A program made the translations under genes and the position numbers. Positions 43,218 through 50,488 of a stretch of DNA of 64,000 bases are shown piece by piece. Location: contig JBGSWN010000121.1 in the NCBI GenBank assembly GCA_041752395.1, positions 1 through 64,000 on the forward strand, given 5' to 3'. This stretch comes from UBA6168 sp041752395 (GTDB lineage: Bacteria > Bacteroidota > Bacteroidia > Chitinophagales > Saprospiraceae). The notes beneath the pieces were generated by a model, which worked only from the letters and a program-made list of their open reading frames with translations, searched no databases and had not been told where the DNA came from. Every line of letters begins with the position of its first letter. Within the stretch, counting starts at the first letter, position 1.

Positions 43218-43721
43218 TTATTGGTCATTTTTTGTGGCAATTCTATTTGAGAGCTGAGATTGGTTAAACAAGGAGTCAGAAAGTGATTTCGATGCTGATA
43301 TTGCAGCAATATAAAGGAGTGATTTACTATCAATTGCCGAGGCGTAAGCTGCAATATATAGCTCGTCTTTCTTGCATTGTTTATAGTAGCTTATTGAATC
43401 GGCCTTAAAATATAAACTAGTATCCTTGCCCTCGGTTGATTTAAGCTGATAATCAATTATTTCTTTGATTGAAGTATTGTAAGGCACACCTATAAAAACT
43501 TCGTAGTCATTGTGCTTTATGTATTTGAACAGCGGTATTTGAATATTCGGATTGTCAAGGTATTTCAAGTAGTTATTTTTAACTGCCTCGTCTATTCCTC
43601 TAACAATCTCGCCTTCCTGCATTTTAAATACTAAATCATTGAAGAGCGTTATTCCATTTGACTTTTCCTTTGAACAAGCTGTTAACGATACTACAAGGAA
43701 GAAAATAAGTATTTTTTTCAT
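43218..43721 (-). CDS. Putative lipoprotein, function unknown
   Basis: A 167-residue protein with lipoprotein signal MKKILIFFLVVSLTAC. The mature part contains FKMQEGEIVRGIDEAVKNNY, DYEVFIGVPYNTSIKEIIDY and ISASKSLSDSLFNQSQ. No family recognised. It ends 22 nt before the start of the next lipoprotein gene, so the two are probably co-transcribed. The start at 43721 is set by the signal; the frame to 43745 is unneeded. Confidence 0.78.
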   Translation of the reverse strand: MKKILIFFLVVSLTACSKEKSNGITLFNDLVFKMQEGEIVRGIDEAVKNNYLKYLDNPNIQIPLFKYIKHNDYEVFIGVPYNTSIKEIIDYQLKSTEGKDTSLYFKADSISYYKQCKKDELYIAAYASAIDSKSLLYIAAISASKSLSDSLFNQSQLSNRIATKNDQ

Positions 43722-43740
43722 TCTTATAATTAAAAGAAGA

Positions 43741-43781
43741 ATCAAGCACGGCTCAAATCAAAGAATCTTGCCGTGCTTGAT
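43741..43781 (-). terminator. Terminator after TRL-like gene
   Basis: Perfect 12-bp arms ATCAAGCACGGC/GCCGTGCTTGAT with a 17-nt loop, between the TRL-like gene and the lipoprotein pair on the same strand. The downstream pair therefore needs its own promoter or read-through. Confidence 0.85.
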
Positions 43782-43786
43782 TAGCT

Positions 43787-44071
43787 TTACTCACCAGTAA
43801 CGATTGTTTCGTAAGTCACAATGATATTCAACACATTTGTGCTTTTGATATCAACTGTAGAGATTTTGGTGATGCCACCGTTTTTTGCCGCAGCGCGAAT
43901 ACTCGCATCTTGGTTAAAAAACAATATGCCTAAGTAGCCAGTGGCTTTTGCCATACCTACCTTGCTCCCAACGGGATTGCTCGTTGCGTTTACTGGCAAT
44001 GTTAATGCACAGCTTGAAACCATTCCTGCTACCAATAGCAGTGCTACGAAATTTTTGATTTTTTTAATCAT
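43787..44071 (-). CDS. TRL-like family small lipoprotein
   Basis: A 94-residue protein with lipoprotein signal MIKKIKNFVALLLVAGMVSSC. The mature part is typical of the TRL-like family: GYLGILFFNQDASIRAAAKNGGITKISTVDIK and a final YETIVTGE (two segments of one domain). TRL was named for a tRNA-associated locus; its function is unknown. It is the first of three small lipoproteins on this strand, followed by a strong terminator. Confidence 0.82.
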   Translation of the reverse strand: MIKKIKNFVALLLVAGMVSSCALTLPVNATSNPVGSKVGMAKATGYLGILFFNQDASIRAAAKNGGITKISTVDIKSTNVLNIIVTYETIVTGE

Positions 44072-44280
44072 TTTAATGTAGTTTTAATTTCTTACTCGTA
44101 TGGCTTTTCTGAATTCGCCCCGTTTTTAAAGTGGTTGCTGGACTCCACTTTTGTCATTATCAAAACAATAACGGCAGCAAATATCACCAATTTTTTTTAA
44201 TCGAAAACAAGGTGATTTCTGAACGGCAATTCTAATTCAATTTTAATGCAAGTCACAGCTGAAAACAGAACTTCCAACCC

Positions 44281-46224
44281 TCACTGCCACTCAAACTTCC
44301 ACCTCGCAAACGCCTCCATCGCCTCATACTCCGAAAGCCCCAAGCTCCGATAAAGTCCAGCCGTCGCAGCATTCCGCTCCTTGGCCCGCTGCCAGAATTC
44401 CCGCTCGTCCTCACCGGGGAACGGGGCGCTGTCCTTCTGCGACTGGTGCATGAAAATGGCCTTCTGCTTCCGGGCTACCTGGTCGGGGGACATTGGCACA
44501 GCCATGTCAATCTCATGGATAGGGAACTCGTGCCAAGCACCCCGGTAGAGCCAGAGCCAGCAGTCCTTCGCCCATTTTTTGTCCTTCAGTTTTTCGAAGG
44601 CAGCAAAAATGGCGTTCAGGCAGACCCGGTGCGTGCCGTGCGGGTCGGCGAGGTCGCCAGCGGCATAGACCTGGTGCGGCTGCACTTTTTCAATCAAATC
44701 GGCCACCACATCAATATCCGCTTGGGTAATGTCGCCCTTGCGTACCTTGCCCGTTTCATAAAACGGCATATCGAGGAAGTGGATTTTATCGTCCGTCAGG
44801 CCGGAATAACGAGCGCCCGCCCTTGCCTCTCCCCGCCGAATTAGCCCCTTGATGTCCCGCACTTCAGGGATGTCCGGCTCGCCCTGTTTCTTGTTTTTTA
44901 GGAACTTGAGAATCTTCTTGTAGCGCTTCTCAATATCAGTATCCATAAGGCCCTGCCCCTCTCCGAACTCCAGCAGGAACTCCGCATAACGCCTTGCATC
45001 ATGGTCGTGCACGGCAATATTGCCGCTAGTCTGGTAAGCCACATGAACGTCATGTCCTTGGTCAACCAAGCGCATAAAAGTACCGCCCATCGAAATCACA
45101 TCGTCGTCGGGGTGAGGGGAGAAGATGATGACCCGCTTTTTGCCCGGCGTTGCCCGTTCGGGACGGGTGGAGTCATCGGAATTAGGTTTGCCGCCCGGCC
45201 AGCCAGTGATGGTGTGCTGTAGCCGGTTGAAAATCTTGATATTGAGTTCGTAAGCACCGCTTTCGAGGAGCATCAGTTCGCTGAGGCCGTGCTCGTTGTA
45301 GTCCTCGTTGGTGAGTTTCAAAATCGGCTTGCCCGTCTGTCGGCTCACCCAGGTGACGGCTTGGCAGGCCAGTTCTTCTGTCCAGTTGCAGACGCCACAG
45401 AGCCAAGGCGCTTTGTTTCGGGTCAGTTGCTCCGCTGCCGCTTTGTCCAAAATCACCTTCACGTTGGGGTGTTTTTGCAAAAAAGTAGCAGGAATGGCTG
45501 TCGTGATTTCCTCCTCCAATGCCTTGGCCAGCACTGTCGCCTTGTGTTGCCCCCAAGCCAACAGGAAAACCGTCCGTGCCTTCATGATACTGGCCACGCC
45601 CATGGTGATGGCCCTCGTTGGCACGTCTTCTTCTTGGCCGAAGTCCTTGATAGCATCCCGGCGGGTAAGGCCATCGAGGCGAACCATGCGGGTGAGGGAG
45701 CTTTCCCAGGAGCCGGGCTCGTTGAAGCCGACGTGGCCTGTGCGCCCGATGCCGAGCAGTTGGATGTCAATGCCGCCATTGAGGTTGATTTGCTTTTCGT
45801 ACCAAGCACAATATTCCTGCGCCTTTTCCATCGGCACAGTACCGTCGGGGATGTGGATGTTTTCCTTCGGAACGTCCACGTGGTCAAACAGGTGCTCGTG
45901 CATGAAATGCCAATAACTCTGAGCCGCCTCCTTTTCCATCGGATAATATTCGTCAAGGTTGAAGGTCACCACGTTTTTGAAACTCAACGCTTCTTCCTGG
46001 TGCAGCCGCACCAGTTCCCGATATACCTGAATCGGAGAAGAGCCAGTAGCCAGTCCCAGCACGATTTTCTCCCCATCCTGCTGCTTCTGGCGGATGGCGA
46101 GGGCAATGCTCCGAGCCACATGGATGGAGGCTTCCCGGCTGTCCTCCCAGATTTTGACGGGCAGTTTCTCGAAGGTCTTGAACTGGAATTTGAGGCTGGG
46201 CTGGGTCACGGCGGATGATAGCAT
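44281..46224 (-). CDS. nagB: Glucosamine-6-phosphate deaminase fused to PIG-L/LmbE deacetylase-like domain
   Basis: A 647-residue two-domain protein. Residues about 1-270 form a NagB isomerase/deaminase: VLGLATGSSPIQVYRELV, TFNLDEYYPME, LLGIGRTGHVGFNEPGS, which converts glucosamine-6-P to fructose-6-P. After a linker, residues about 375-640 form a PIG-L/LmbE domain with the zinc motif FSPHPDDDVISMGGTFMRLV and DLADPHGTHRVCLNAIF. The fusion is known in Bacteroidota. The second domain may deacetylate an amino sugar or its derivative. The start at MLSSAVTQPS (46224) is chosen; the frame upstream to 46311 lacks conserved sequence. Confidence 0.9.
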   Translation of the reverse strand: MLSSAVTQPSLKFQFKTFEKLPVKIWEDSREASIHVARSIALAIRQKQQDGEKIVLGLATGSSPIQVYRELVRLHQEEALSFKNVVTFNLDEYYPMEKEAAQSYWHFMHEHLFDHVDVPKENIHIPDGTVPMEKAQEYCAWYEKQINLNGGIDIQLLGIGRTGHVGFNEPGSWESSLTRMVRLDGLTRRDAIKDFGQEEDVPTRAITMGVASIMKARTVFLLAWGQHKATVLAKALEEEITTAIPATFLQKHPNVKVILDKAAAEQLTRNKAPWLCGVCNWTEELACQAVTWVSRQTGKPILKLTNEDYNEHGLSELMLLESGAYELNIKIFNRLQHTITGWPGGKPNSDDSTRPERATPGKKRVIIFSPHPDDDVISMGGTFMRLVDQGHDVHVAYQTSGNIAVHDHDARRYAEFLLEFGEGQGLMDTDIEKRYKKILKFLKNKKQGEPDIPEVRDIKGLIRRGEARAGARYSGLTDDKIHFLDMPFYETGKVRKGDITQADIDVVADLIEKVQPHQVYAAGDLADPHGTHRVCLNAIFAAFEKLKDKKWAKDCWLWLYRGAWHEFPIHEIDMAVPMSPDQVARKQKAIFMHQSQKDSAPFPGEDEREFWQRAKERNAATAGLYRSLGLSEYEAMEAFARWKFEWQ

Positions 46225-46654
46225 ATTGGAATTGTTGGCTTTGATTTGTTGGCTGGTGGGGCGGGGCGAAGTTACAAAGTTCGCATAGCGGAAAACTAAT
46301 TTTCCGTTCAAAATGTATCTATTTTGAATTTTGAAACGCCAGACTCACACTGGCACATTAATATAAGCCCCTTGGAGGTGTTTCTTTTTCTGTGAGATTT
46401 TTAAGAAGAAATTATCCAATATTTAAAACATTCCAAAATGAATGAATTAAAAATGGAGACTAGGGTGAATCTTTTCATCCAAAATCCTCAAAAAAATGCG
46501 CAGAAGCCTAATTGATTAGAGATTTCTGCGCAAGTAGCAGCAATACTTTCCCTACTTTTAGAAGTTGGGAAAAATCACTTAGGGTTGTTGTAAAGCAATA
46601 AACTCCCTGTCACATTTCAAAAGCCGTTCCTTCCAAGAGCGGCTTTTGTTATTA
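46225..46654. other. Intergenic region with inverted repeats
   Basis: This 430-bp gap carries an inverted repeat TGCGCAGAA/TTCTGCGCA (46497-46505, 46524-46532) and the terminator of the next gene. A 23-codon ORF at 46438 has no support. A TTGTTGGC repeat 14 nt apart lies directly before the nagB ATG. Confidence 0.5.
46619..46647 (-). terminator. Terminator after coiled-coil hypothetical gene
   Basis: Arms AAAAGCCG/CGGCTTTT (8 bp, 13-nt loop), 8 nt past the stop at 46655. Confidence 0.8.
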
Positions 46655-47134
46655 TTACCTCTGTAGTTCTGTTACACGGTTCTTCAATGATTCATTTTCC
46701 TCTCGCAGTTTTTTATTTTCTTGCTTTAGTTCATAGTTTTCAATACTTTCAAATTTTGCTGCTTCAGAAAGGTATTTTATAGCTCTATCAATGCCCCATC
46801 TGCCTTTTCCAAGTGACATATTTTTTTTCACTCCTTTCGGGTCAATCATGTCAAAGTGGATATTTTCATGTTGAAAATACTGGTCGCCTATAACTTTTAA
46901 ATTTGAAATTGACCAGTTCCCAAAAGTAATTTTATTTGGAATTTGCTCACCATTGAAATTGAAAAATGAAAATTCATAGTTCTGGTTGGTATAAATTCCT
47001 CTATTCGATTTGCCTTCAATGCTTTTAACAATCAGGTTAGGCTTTGTAGGCATAGCCGCTTCCAAGCTTACAAAATCTTTAGTTTCCAAATCTTGATAGT
47101 AAGCGATGAAAGTAATTGAATCTATTTTTTCCAT
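46655..47134 (-). CDS. Hypothetical protein with C-terminal coiled coil
   Basis: A 159-residue soluble protein starting MEKIDSITFIAYYQDLE. The N-terminal 115 residues look beta-rich (NYEFSFFNFNGEQIPNKITF). The last 30 residues are a charged coiled coil (ELKQENKKLREENESLKNRV), which may mediate dimers. No family recognised. The start could be 47170 (MMSIQTYQN), but this would reach the edge of an inverted repeat (47174-47183 / 47220-47229). Gene composition is A/T-rich relative to neighbours. Confidence 0.7.
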   Translation of the reverse strand: MEKIDSITFIAYYQDLETKDFVSLEAAMPTKPNLIVKSIEGKSNRGIYTNQNYEFSFFNFNGEQIPNKITFGNWSISNLKVIGDQYFQHENIHFDMIDPKGVKKNMSLGKGRWGIDRAIKYLSEAAKFESIENYELKQENKKLREENESLKNRVTELQR

Positions 47135-47173
47135 GATGAAAATGTTTTGATAAGTTTGGATAGACATCAACCC

Positions 47174-47229
47174 ATTCCCAATACCATTTTCAGAAATTCA
47201 TCGGATGAAAGCATGGCAATATTGGGAAT
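47174..47229. repeat. 10-bp inverted repeat between small genes
   Basis: ATTCCCAATA (47174-47183) and TATTGGGAAT (47220-47229), 36 nt apart, with a further CCAATACCA/TTGGTAT similarity. It lies in the 5' region of the coiled-coil gene. Confidence 0.5.
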
Positions 47230-47256
47230 TGGTATCAAGAACGACTTTCATGGACA

Positions 47257-47490
47257 TTATTTTCGGTAGGGTGTACGCATGTGCTGCCCCAATATCCCCT
47301 CCTCCGTCAACCCCTTTTCATCCCAAACCTTATCGGCAAGGTCGGTGGCTTTGTCCATGAAATACTGCGCCAATAGGGTCTTTATTTCCAATAAGTCCTG
47401 TTCTGATACCTTTCGGGCATACAACTTCAACAACTCCAACTGGAGGTTGGTGAACGGCTGCGGGATGTTTTGAATTTGCGAATGGCTCAT
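47257..47490 (-). CDS. Small antitoxin-like protein without a partner toxin
   Basis: A 77-residue protein (start MSHSQIQNIPQPF). The pattern FTNLQLELLKLYARKVSEQD, LLEIKTLLAQYFMDKATDLADKVWDEKGL and a final RTPYRK matches a small family that I recall as often sitting next to PIN-domain toxins in Bacteroidota and cyanobacteria. No PIN gene is adjacent on either side. The longer start at 47520 is possible. Function is inferred from family context only. Confidence 0.65.
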   Translation of the reverse strand: MSHSQIQNIPQPFTNLQLELLKLYARKVSEQDLLEIKTLLAQYFMDKATDLADKVWDEKGLTEEGILGQHMRTPYRK

Positions 47491-47576
47491 GGCTTCAATT
47501 TTTATTGCTTGTGCATACAAAACTAAACTTTCTCCCGCAAAAAATTACTGCTCCAAAATATCCCCTCAATAAAAAA

Positions 47577-47597
47577 GGGGCGACAACCTGCCGCCCC
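47577..47597 (-). terminator. Terminator of ROK kinase gene
   Basis: Stem GGGGCG / CGCCCC with inner C-G pairing; on the minus strand it is followed by a run of six T. Located 44 nt beyond the stop at 47641. Confidence 0.8.
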
Positions 47598-47640
47598 AAT
47601 GTTTTCTTGAAGAAAGAAGGTCCTTTTTTTCAAAAGAACG

Positions 47641-48585
47641 TCACAAATTTTTCCAAACCAACGCCGCCGCCCCCAATAGCGCCGCATCATTCTCCCCCAG
47701 CGCCGAAGGCAACACCTTTATTTTATGCCCTTTGTGAAACGCCAATGAATGCCGCTCCATGCTCTCAATCGTCGGCTCGAAAAGCAGGTCGCCCGACATC
47801 GCCAGCCCACCAGACAGCACAATGACCCCGGGCTCGAACCAAGCGGCCATATCAGCCAGCGCCCGGCCCAGCACCTCGCCCGTTTTGCCAAAGGCAGCCA
47901 AAGCCAACGCATCGCCCGCAAGGGCGGCCTCTGAGACGTGGCGGGCCGTCATGTCGTGGTAGCTTGTGCTTCGCAAACTGCTTTCCGTCATCGTATTTGC
48001 CATCAATTCAAACACCGTGCGCTTCAATCCCGTGGCACTCACATACGTCTCCGTGCAACCGAAGCGGCCACAGCCGCAGGCCCGGCCATTGGGCACCACG
48101 CAGATGTGCCCCGCCTCACCGCCGTGCCCGAACTCCCCGCCGAGCAACTGCCCATTGGCCACGATGCCGCAGCCGAGGCCCGTGCCCAGCGTGAGCAGCA
48201 TAAAGTTTTGCATGCCCTTGGCTGCGCCAAAATGCCACTCGCCGAGCGTGCTGGCGTTGCTGTCCTTGACCAGTTGAACGGGCAGGCCGAAGCGCTCTTG
48301 CACCGTTTTCACAAACTCGACTTTCGGTGAAAACGGCAGGTTGGCAGCATTCTCGATGGTGCCCTGCTGCTCGTTGGCGCTCGGTGCCCCTGCGGCGATG
48401 CCCTTTATTTCCACGCCTTCGCCCAGCATTTCCTCGATTTTTTCAAAAAGATGACGAAAAAAATCGTGCTCGTCCGAGCGTTCGGAAGTGGAGAAAGCCG
48501 CCCGTGCAGCGATATTGCCCGAAGGGCCTACCAAAGCCAGCTTGGTGGAAGTGCCGCCGATGTCTATGCCGAGTGCGAATTGCAT
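47641..48585 (-). CDS. ROK family sugar kinase (glucokinase or N-acetylhexosamine kinase type)
   Basis: A 314-residue ROK kinase. ATP-binding LGIDIGGTSTKLALVG opens the protein; NDAN-type DSNASTLGEWHFGA and TLGTGLGCGIV follow. The zinc site is GHICVVPNGRACGCGRFGCTE near residue 160 (one His, three Cys). Catalytic Asp is in VKDSNAS. Substrate is probably glucose or N-acetylglucosamine; the sequence alone does not decide. Its ATG directly touches a heptamer array that also forms the divergent region to murA. Confidence 0.92.
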   Translation of the reverse strand: MQFALGIDIGGTSTKLALVGPSGNIAARAAFSTSERSDEHDFFRHLFEKIEEMLGEGVEIKGIAAGAPSANEQQGTIENAANLPFSPKVEFVKTVQERFGLPVQLVKDSNASTLGEWHFGAAKGMQNFMLLTLGTGLGCGIVANGQLLGGEFGHGGEAGHICVVPNGRACGCGRFGCTETYVSATGLKRTVFELMANTMTESSLRSTSYHDMTARHVSEAALAGDALALAAFGKTGEVLGRALADMAAWFEPGVIVLSGGLAMSGDLLFEPTIESMERHSLAFHKGHKIKVLPSALGENDAALLGAAALVWKNL

Positions 48586-48760
48586 GGAAATGGAATTGAA
48601 AATTGAGAATTGAAAATTGAGAATGACCGTTGCGAAGGCAAATCTAAAAAGTTAGGGTGGCGAAAAAGGTAATTTTTGGATTTCAGACTTTACCTCTTCT
48701 ATCTTCGCCCCCAAACTCGCTGGCATTCTCAATTTTCAATTTTCAATTTTCAATTATCAT
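48586..48760. repeat. Inverted heptamer pair spanning the ROK kinase-murA divergent region
   Basis: Left arm 48586-48627: GGAAATG, GAATTGA, AAATTGA, GAATTGA, AAATTGA, GAATGAC, starting at the base next to the kinase ATG (48583-48585). Right arm 48726-48760: TTCTCAA, TTTTCAA three times, TTATCAT. The murA ATG (48759-48761) begins inside the last unit. The arms are inverted copies of each other. Confidence 0.88.
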
Positions 48761-50069
48761 GAATTCCTCCTCCTTTGAAGTAACCGGAGGCCGCCAGTTG
48801 AGCGGCAGCATCGTGCCGAAAGGCGCAAAGAACGAAGCCCTCCAAGTCATCTGCGCCCCGCTTTTGACCGCAGAAAAAGTCACGATTTCCAACATCCCCG
48901 ACATCGCCGACGTGCGCAGCCAGATAGAGCTGATGCGGGGCCTGGGGGTCAAAGTGGAGCGCCTCGCCACCGATACCTACAGCTTTCAGGCCGATGAGGT
49001 GGACAGCAACCTGTTCGACAACAAAAATTTCCTCGGCAATGCCCGCCGCATCCGTGGCTCGGTGATGCTGATGGGGGCGCTGTTGGGGCGCTTCCGCAAA
49101 GCGCTTTTGCCGCAGCCCGGCGGCGACAAAATCGGGCGGCGCAGGCTCGATACCCACTTCCTCGGCCTGCAAAAACTCGGTGCCGACTTCCGCTACGATG
49201 CCGAGGAGCGCATGTATTTCATCGAAGCGCCCAAGCTCCAGGGCACGTATTTGCTCATGGATGAAATCAGTGTGACGGGCACGGCCAACGTGCTTTTCGC
49301 CGCCGTGATGGCCGAAGGCACGACCACGATTTACAATGCTGCCTGCGAACCTTATGTGCAGCAGCTCTGCAAATTGCTGAATAAAATGGGCGCTAAAATC
49401 AGCGGCATTGGCTCGAATCTGCTCATCATCGAGGGCGTCTCCAAACTCGGCGGCGCAGCGCACCGCTGCCTGCCGGACATGATTGAAATCGGCAGTTTCA
49501 TCGGCCTAGCGGCAATGACGCAATCCGACCTGACCATCAAGGACTGTGCGGTAAACGAGCTGGGGAACATCCTCCCCGTCTTCGAGCGGATGGGCGTGAA
49601 AATGAACATCCTCGGCGACGACATCCACGTGCCAGCGCAGGAGGAAATCGAAATCCAGTCCTTCATTGACGGCTCCATCATGACCGTGTACGACTCGCCG
49701 TGGCCAGGCTTCACCCCCGACCTGATGAGCATCATCCTCGTGATGGCCACGCAGGCGAAGGGCAGCGTTTTGATTCACCAAAAAATGTTTGAAAGCCGCC
49801 TCTTCTTCGTGGATAAGCTAATAGACATGGGCGCTCAAATCATCCTCTGCGACCCGCACCGAGCCACGGTCATCGGCCTGAACCGCCGCTTCCAACTCCG
49901 GGGCATCGAAATGACCTCGCCGGACATTCGGGCAGGGGTAGCGCTGCTTATCGCTGCGCTGTCGGCACGGGGGAAGAGCACGATTCACAATATCCACCAG
50001 ATTGATCGGGGGTATGAACGGATAGATGAACGGCTGAATGCGCTGGGGGCGGAGATAAGGCGGGTGTGA
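48759..50069 (+). CDS. murA: UDP-N-acetylglucosamine 1-carboxyvinyltransferase
   Basis: A 436-residue MurA, first committed step of peptidoglycan synthesis (PEP + UDP-GlcNAc). Motifs: GGRQLSGSIVPKGAKNEALQ, ARRIRGSVMLMGALLGRF, LPQPGGDKIGRRRLDTH, EISVTGTANVLFAAVMAEG, PDMIEIGSFIGLAAM and DIRAGVALLIAALSARG. The usual Cys of the active-site loop (Cys115 in E. coli) is replaced: the loop reads LPQPGGDKIG, an Asp-type variant as known for fosfomycin-insensitive MurA. The start at 48759 matches family N-termini; the frame to 48657 is repeat DNA. Confidence 0.95.
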   Translation: MNSSSFEVTGGRQLSGSIVPKGAKNEALQVICAPLLTAEKVTISNIPDIADVRSQIELMRGLGVKVERLATDTYSFQADEVDSNLFDNKNFLGNARRIRGSVMLMGALLGRFRKALLPQPGGDKIGRRRLDTHFLGLQKLGADFRYDAEERMYFIEAPKLQGTYLLMDEISVTGTANVLFAAVMAEGTTTIYNAACEPYVQQLCKLLNKMGAKISGIGSNLLIIEGVSKLGGAAHRCLPDMIEIGSFIGLAAMTQSDLTIKDCAVNELGNILPVFERMGVKMNILGDDIHVPAQEEIEIQSFIDGSIMTVYDSPWPGFTPDLMSIILVMATQAKGSVLIHQKMFESRLFFVDKLIDMGAQIILCDPHRATVIGLNRRFQLRGIEMTSPDIRAGVALLIAALSARGKSTIHNIHQIDRGYERIDERLNALGAEIRRV

Positions 50070-50070
50070 A

Positions 50071-50108
50071 ATTGCGGCTGACGGGTTTGCCAGCCCGTCA
50101 GCCGCAAT
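50071..50108 (+). terminator. Strong hairpin after murA
   Basis: Perfect 15-bp arms ATTGCGGCTGACGGG and its complement (50071-50085, 50094-50108), 8-nt loop, directly after the stop. There is no T-run, so it may instead be a dispersed palindromic element. Confidence 0.7.
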
Positions 50109-50488
50109 CTAACCATTTGATTTTCAATCATTTTAAACATACCCCTTATTTTTATCTTCAAAATAACCGCTACAGAATTGCGAGCATTTGTAGCTTTGCA
50201 CCTCACTTACGCCGATAGATTTTTAGAACACAATACATCTACTCCCTTCCACACCCGTATCGGCAGTCTCACAGGTTGGTCTCCATTTTTCATAAAAAAT
50301 TGATGGCATAGGCGACAAATCGTCGAATGCCTAAAGGCTTTTCACTCACTTCGGCACAGGTCTCACGCCGGTCATTTCATATTTATTTTTTCGGTAAAAA
50401 TCGCCCAAATCCACTGCGCACCTGTGCGCTGTAGGGCTTTGTTTGGCGCTGCAATACAATTCTTAAACTGTTAACCAAAACAAACGCT
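50109..50488. other. Intergenic region upstream of giant adhesin
   Basis: This 380-bp gap has a TAGCTTTG -7-like box at 50191-50198, about 290 nt before the adhesin ATG, and a GCGCAC/GTGCGC palindrome at 50416-50429. If the box is used, the 5' UTR is long. No ORF is supported. Confidence 0.4.

Noticed and set aside
46497..46532. Inverted repeat considered as an integron attC site
   Set aside because: No GTTRRRY core sites, no cassette order and no integrase in the window.
50071..50108. Hairpin after murA considered as a heptamer array because it begins ATTGCGG
   Set aside because: It is a single perfect stem without 7-nt periodicity; listed as a terminator-like hairpin.
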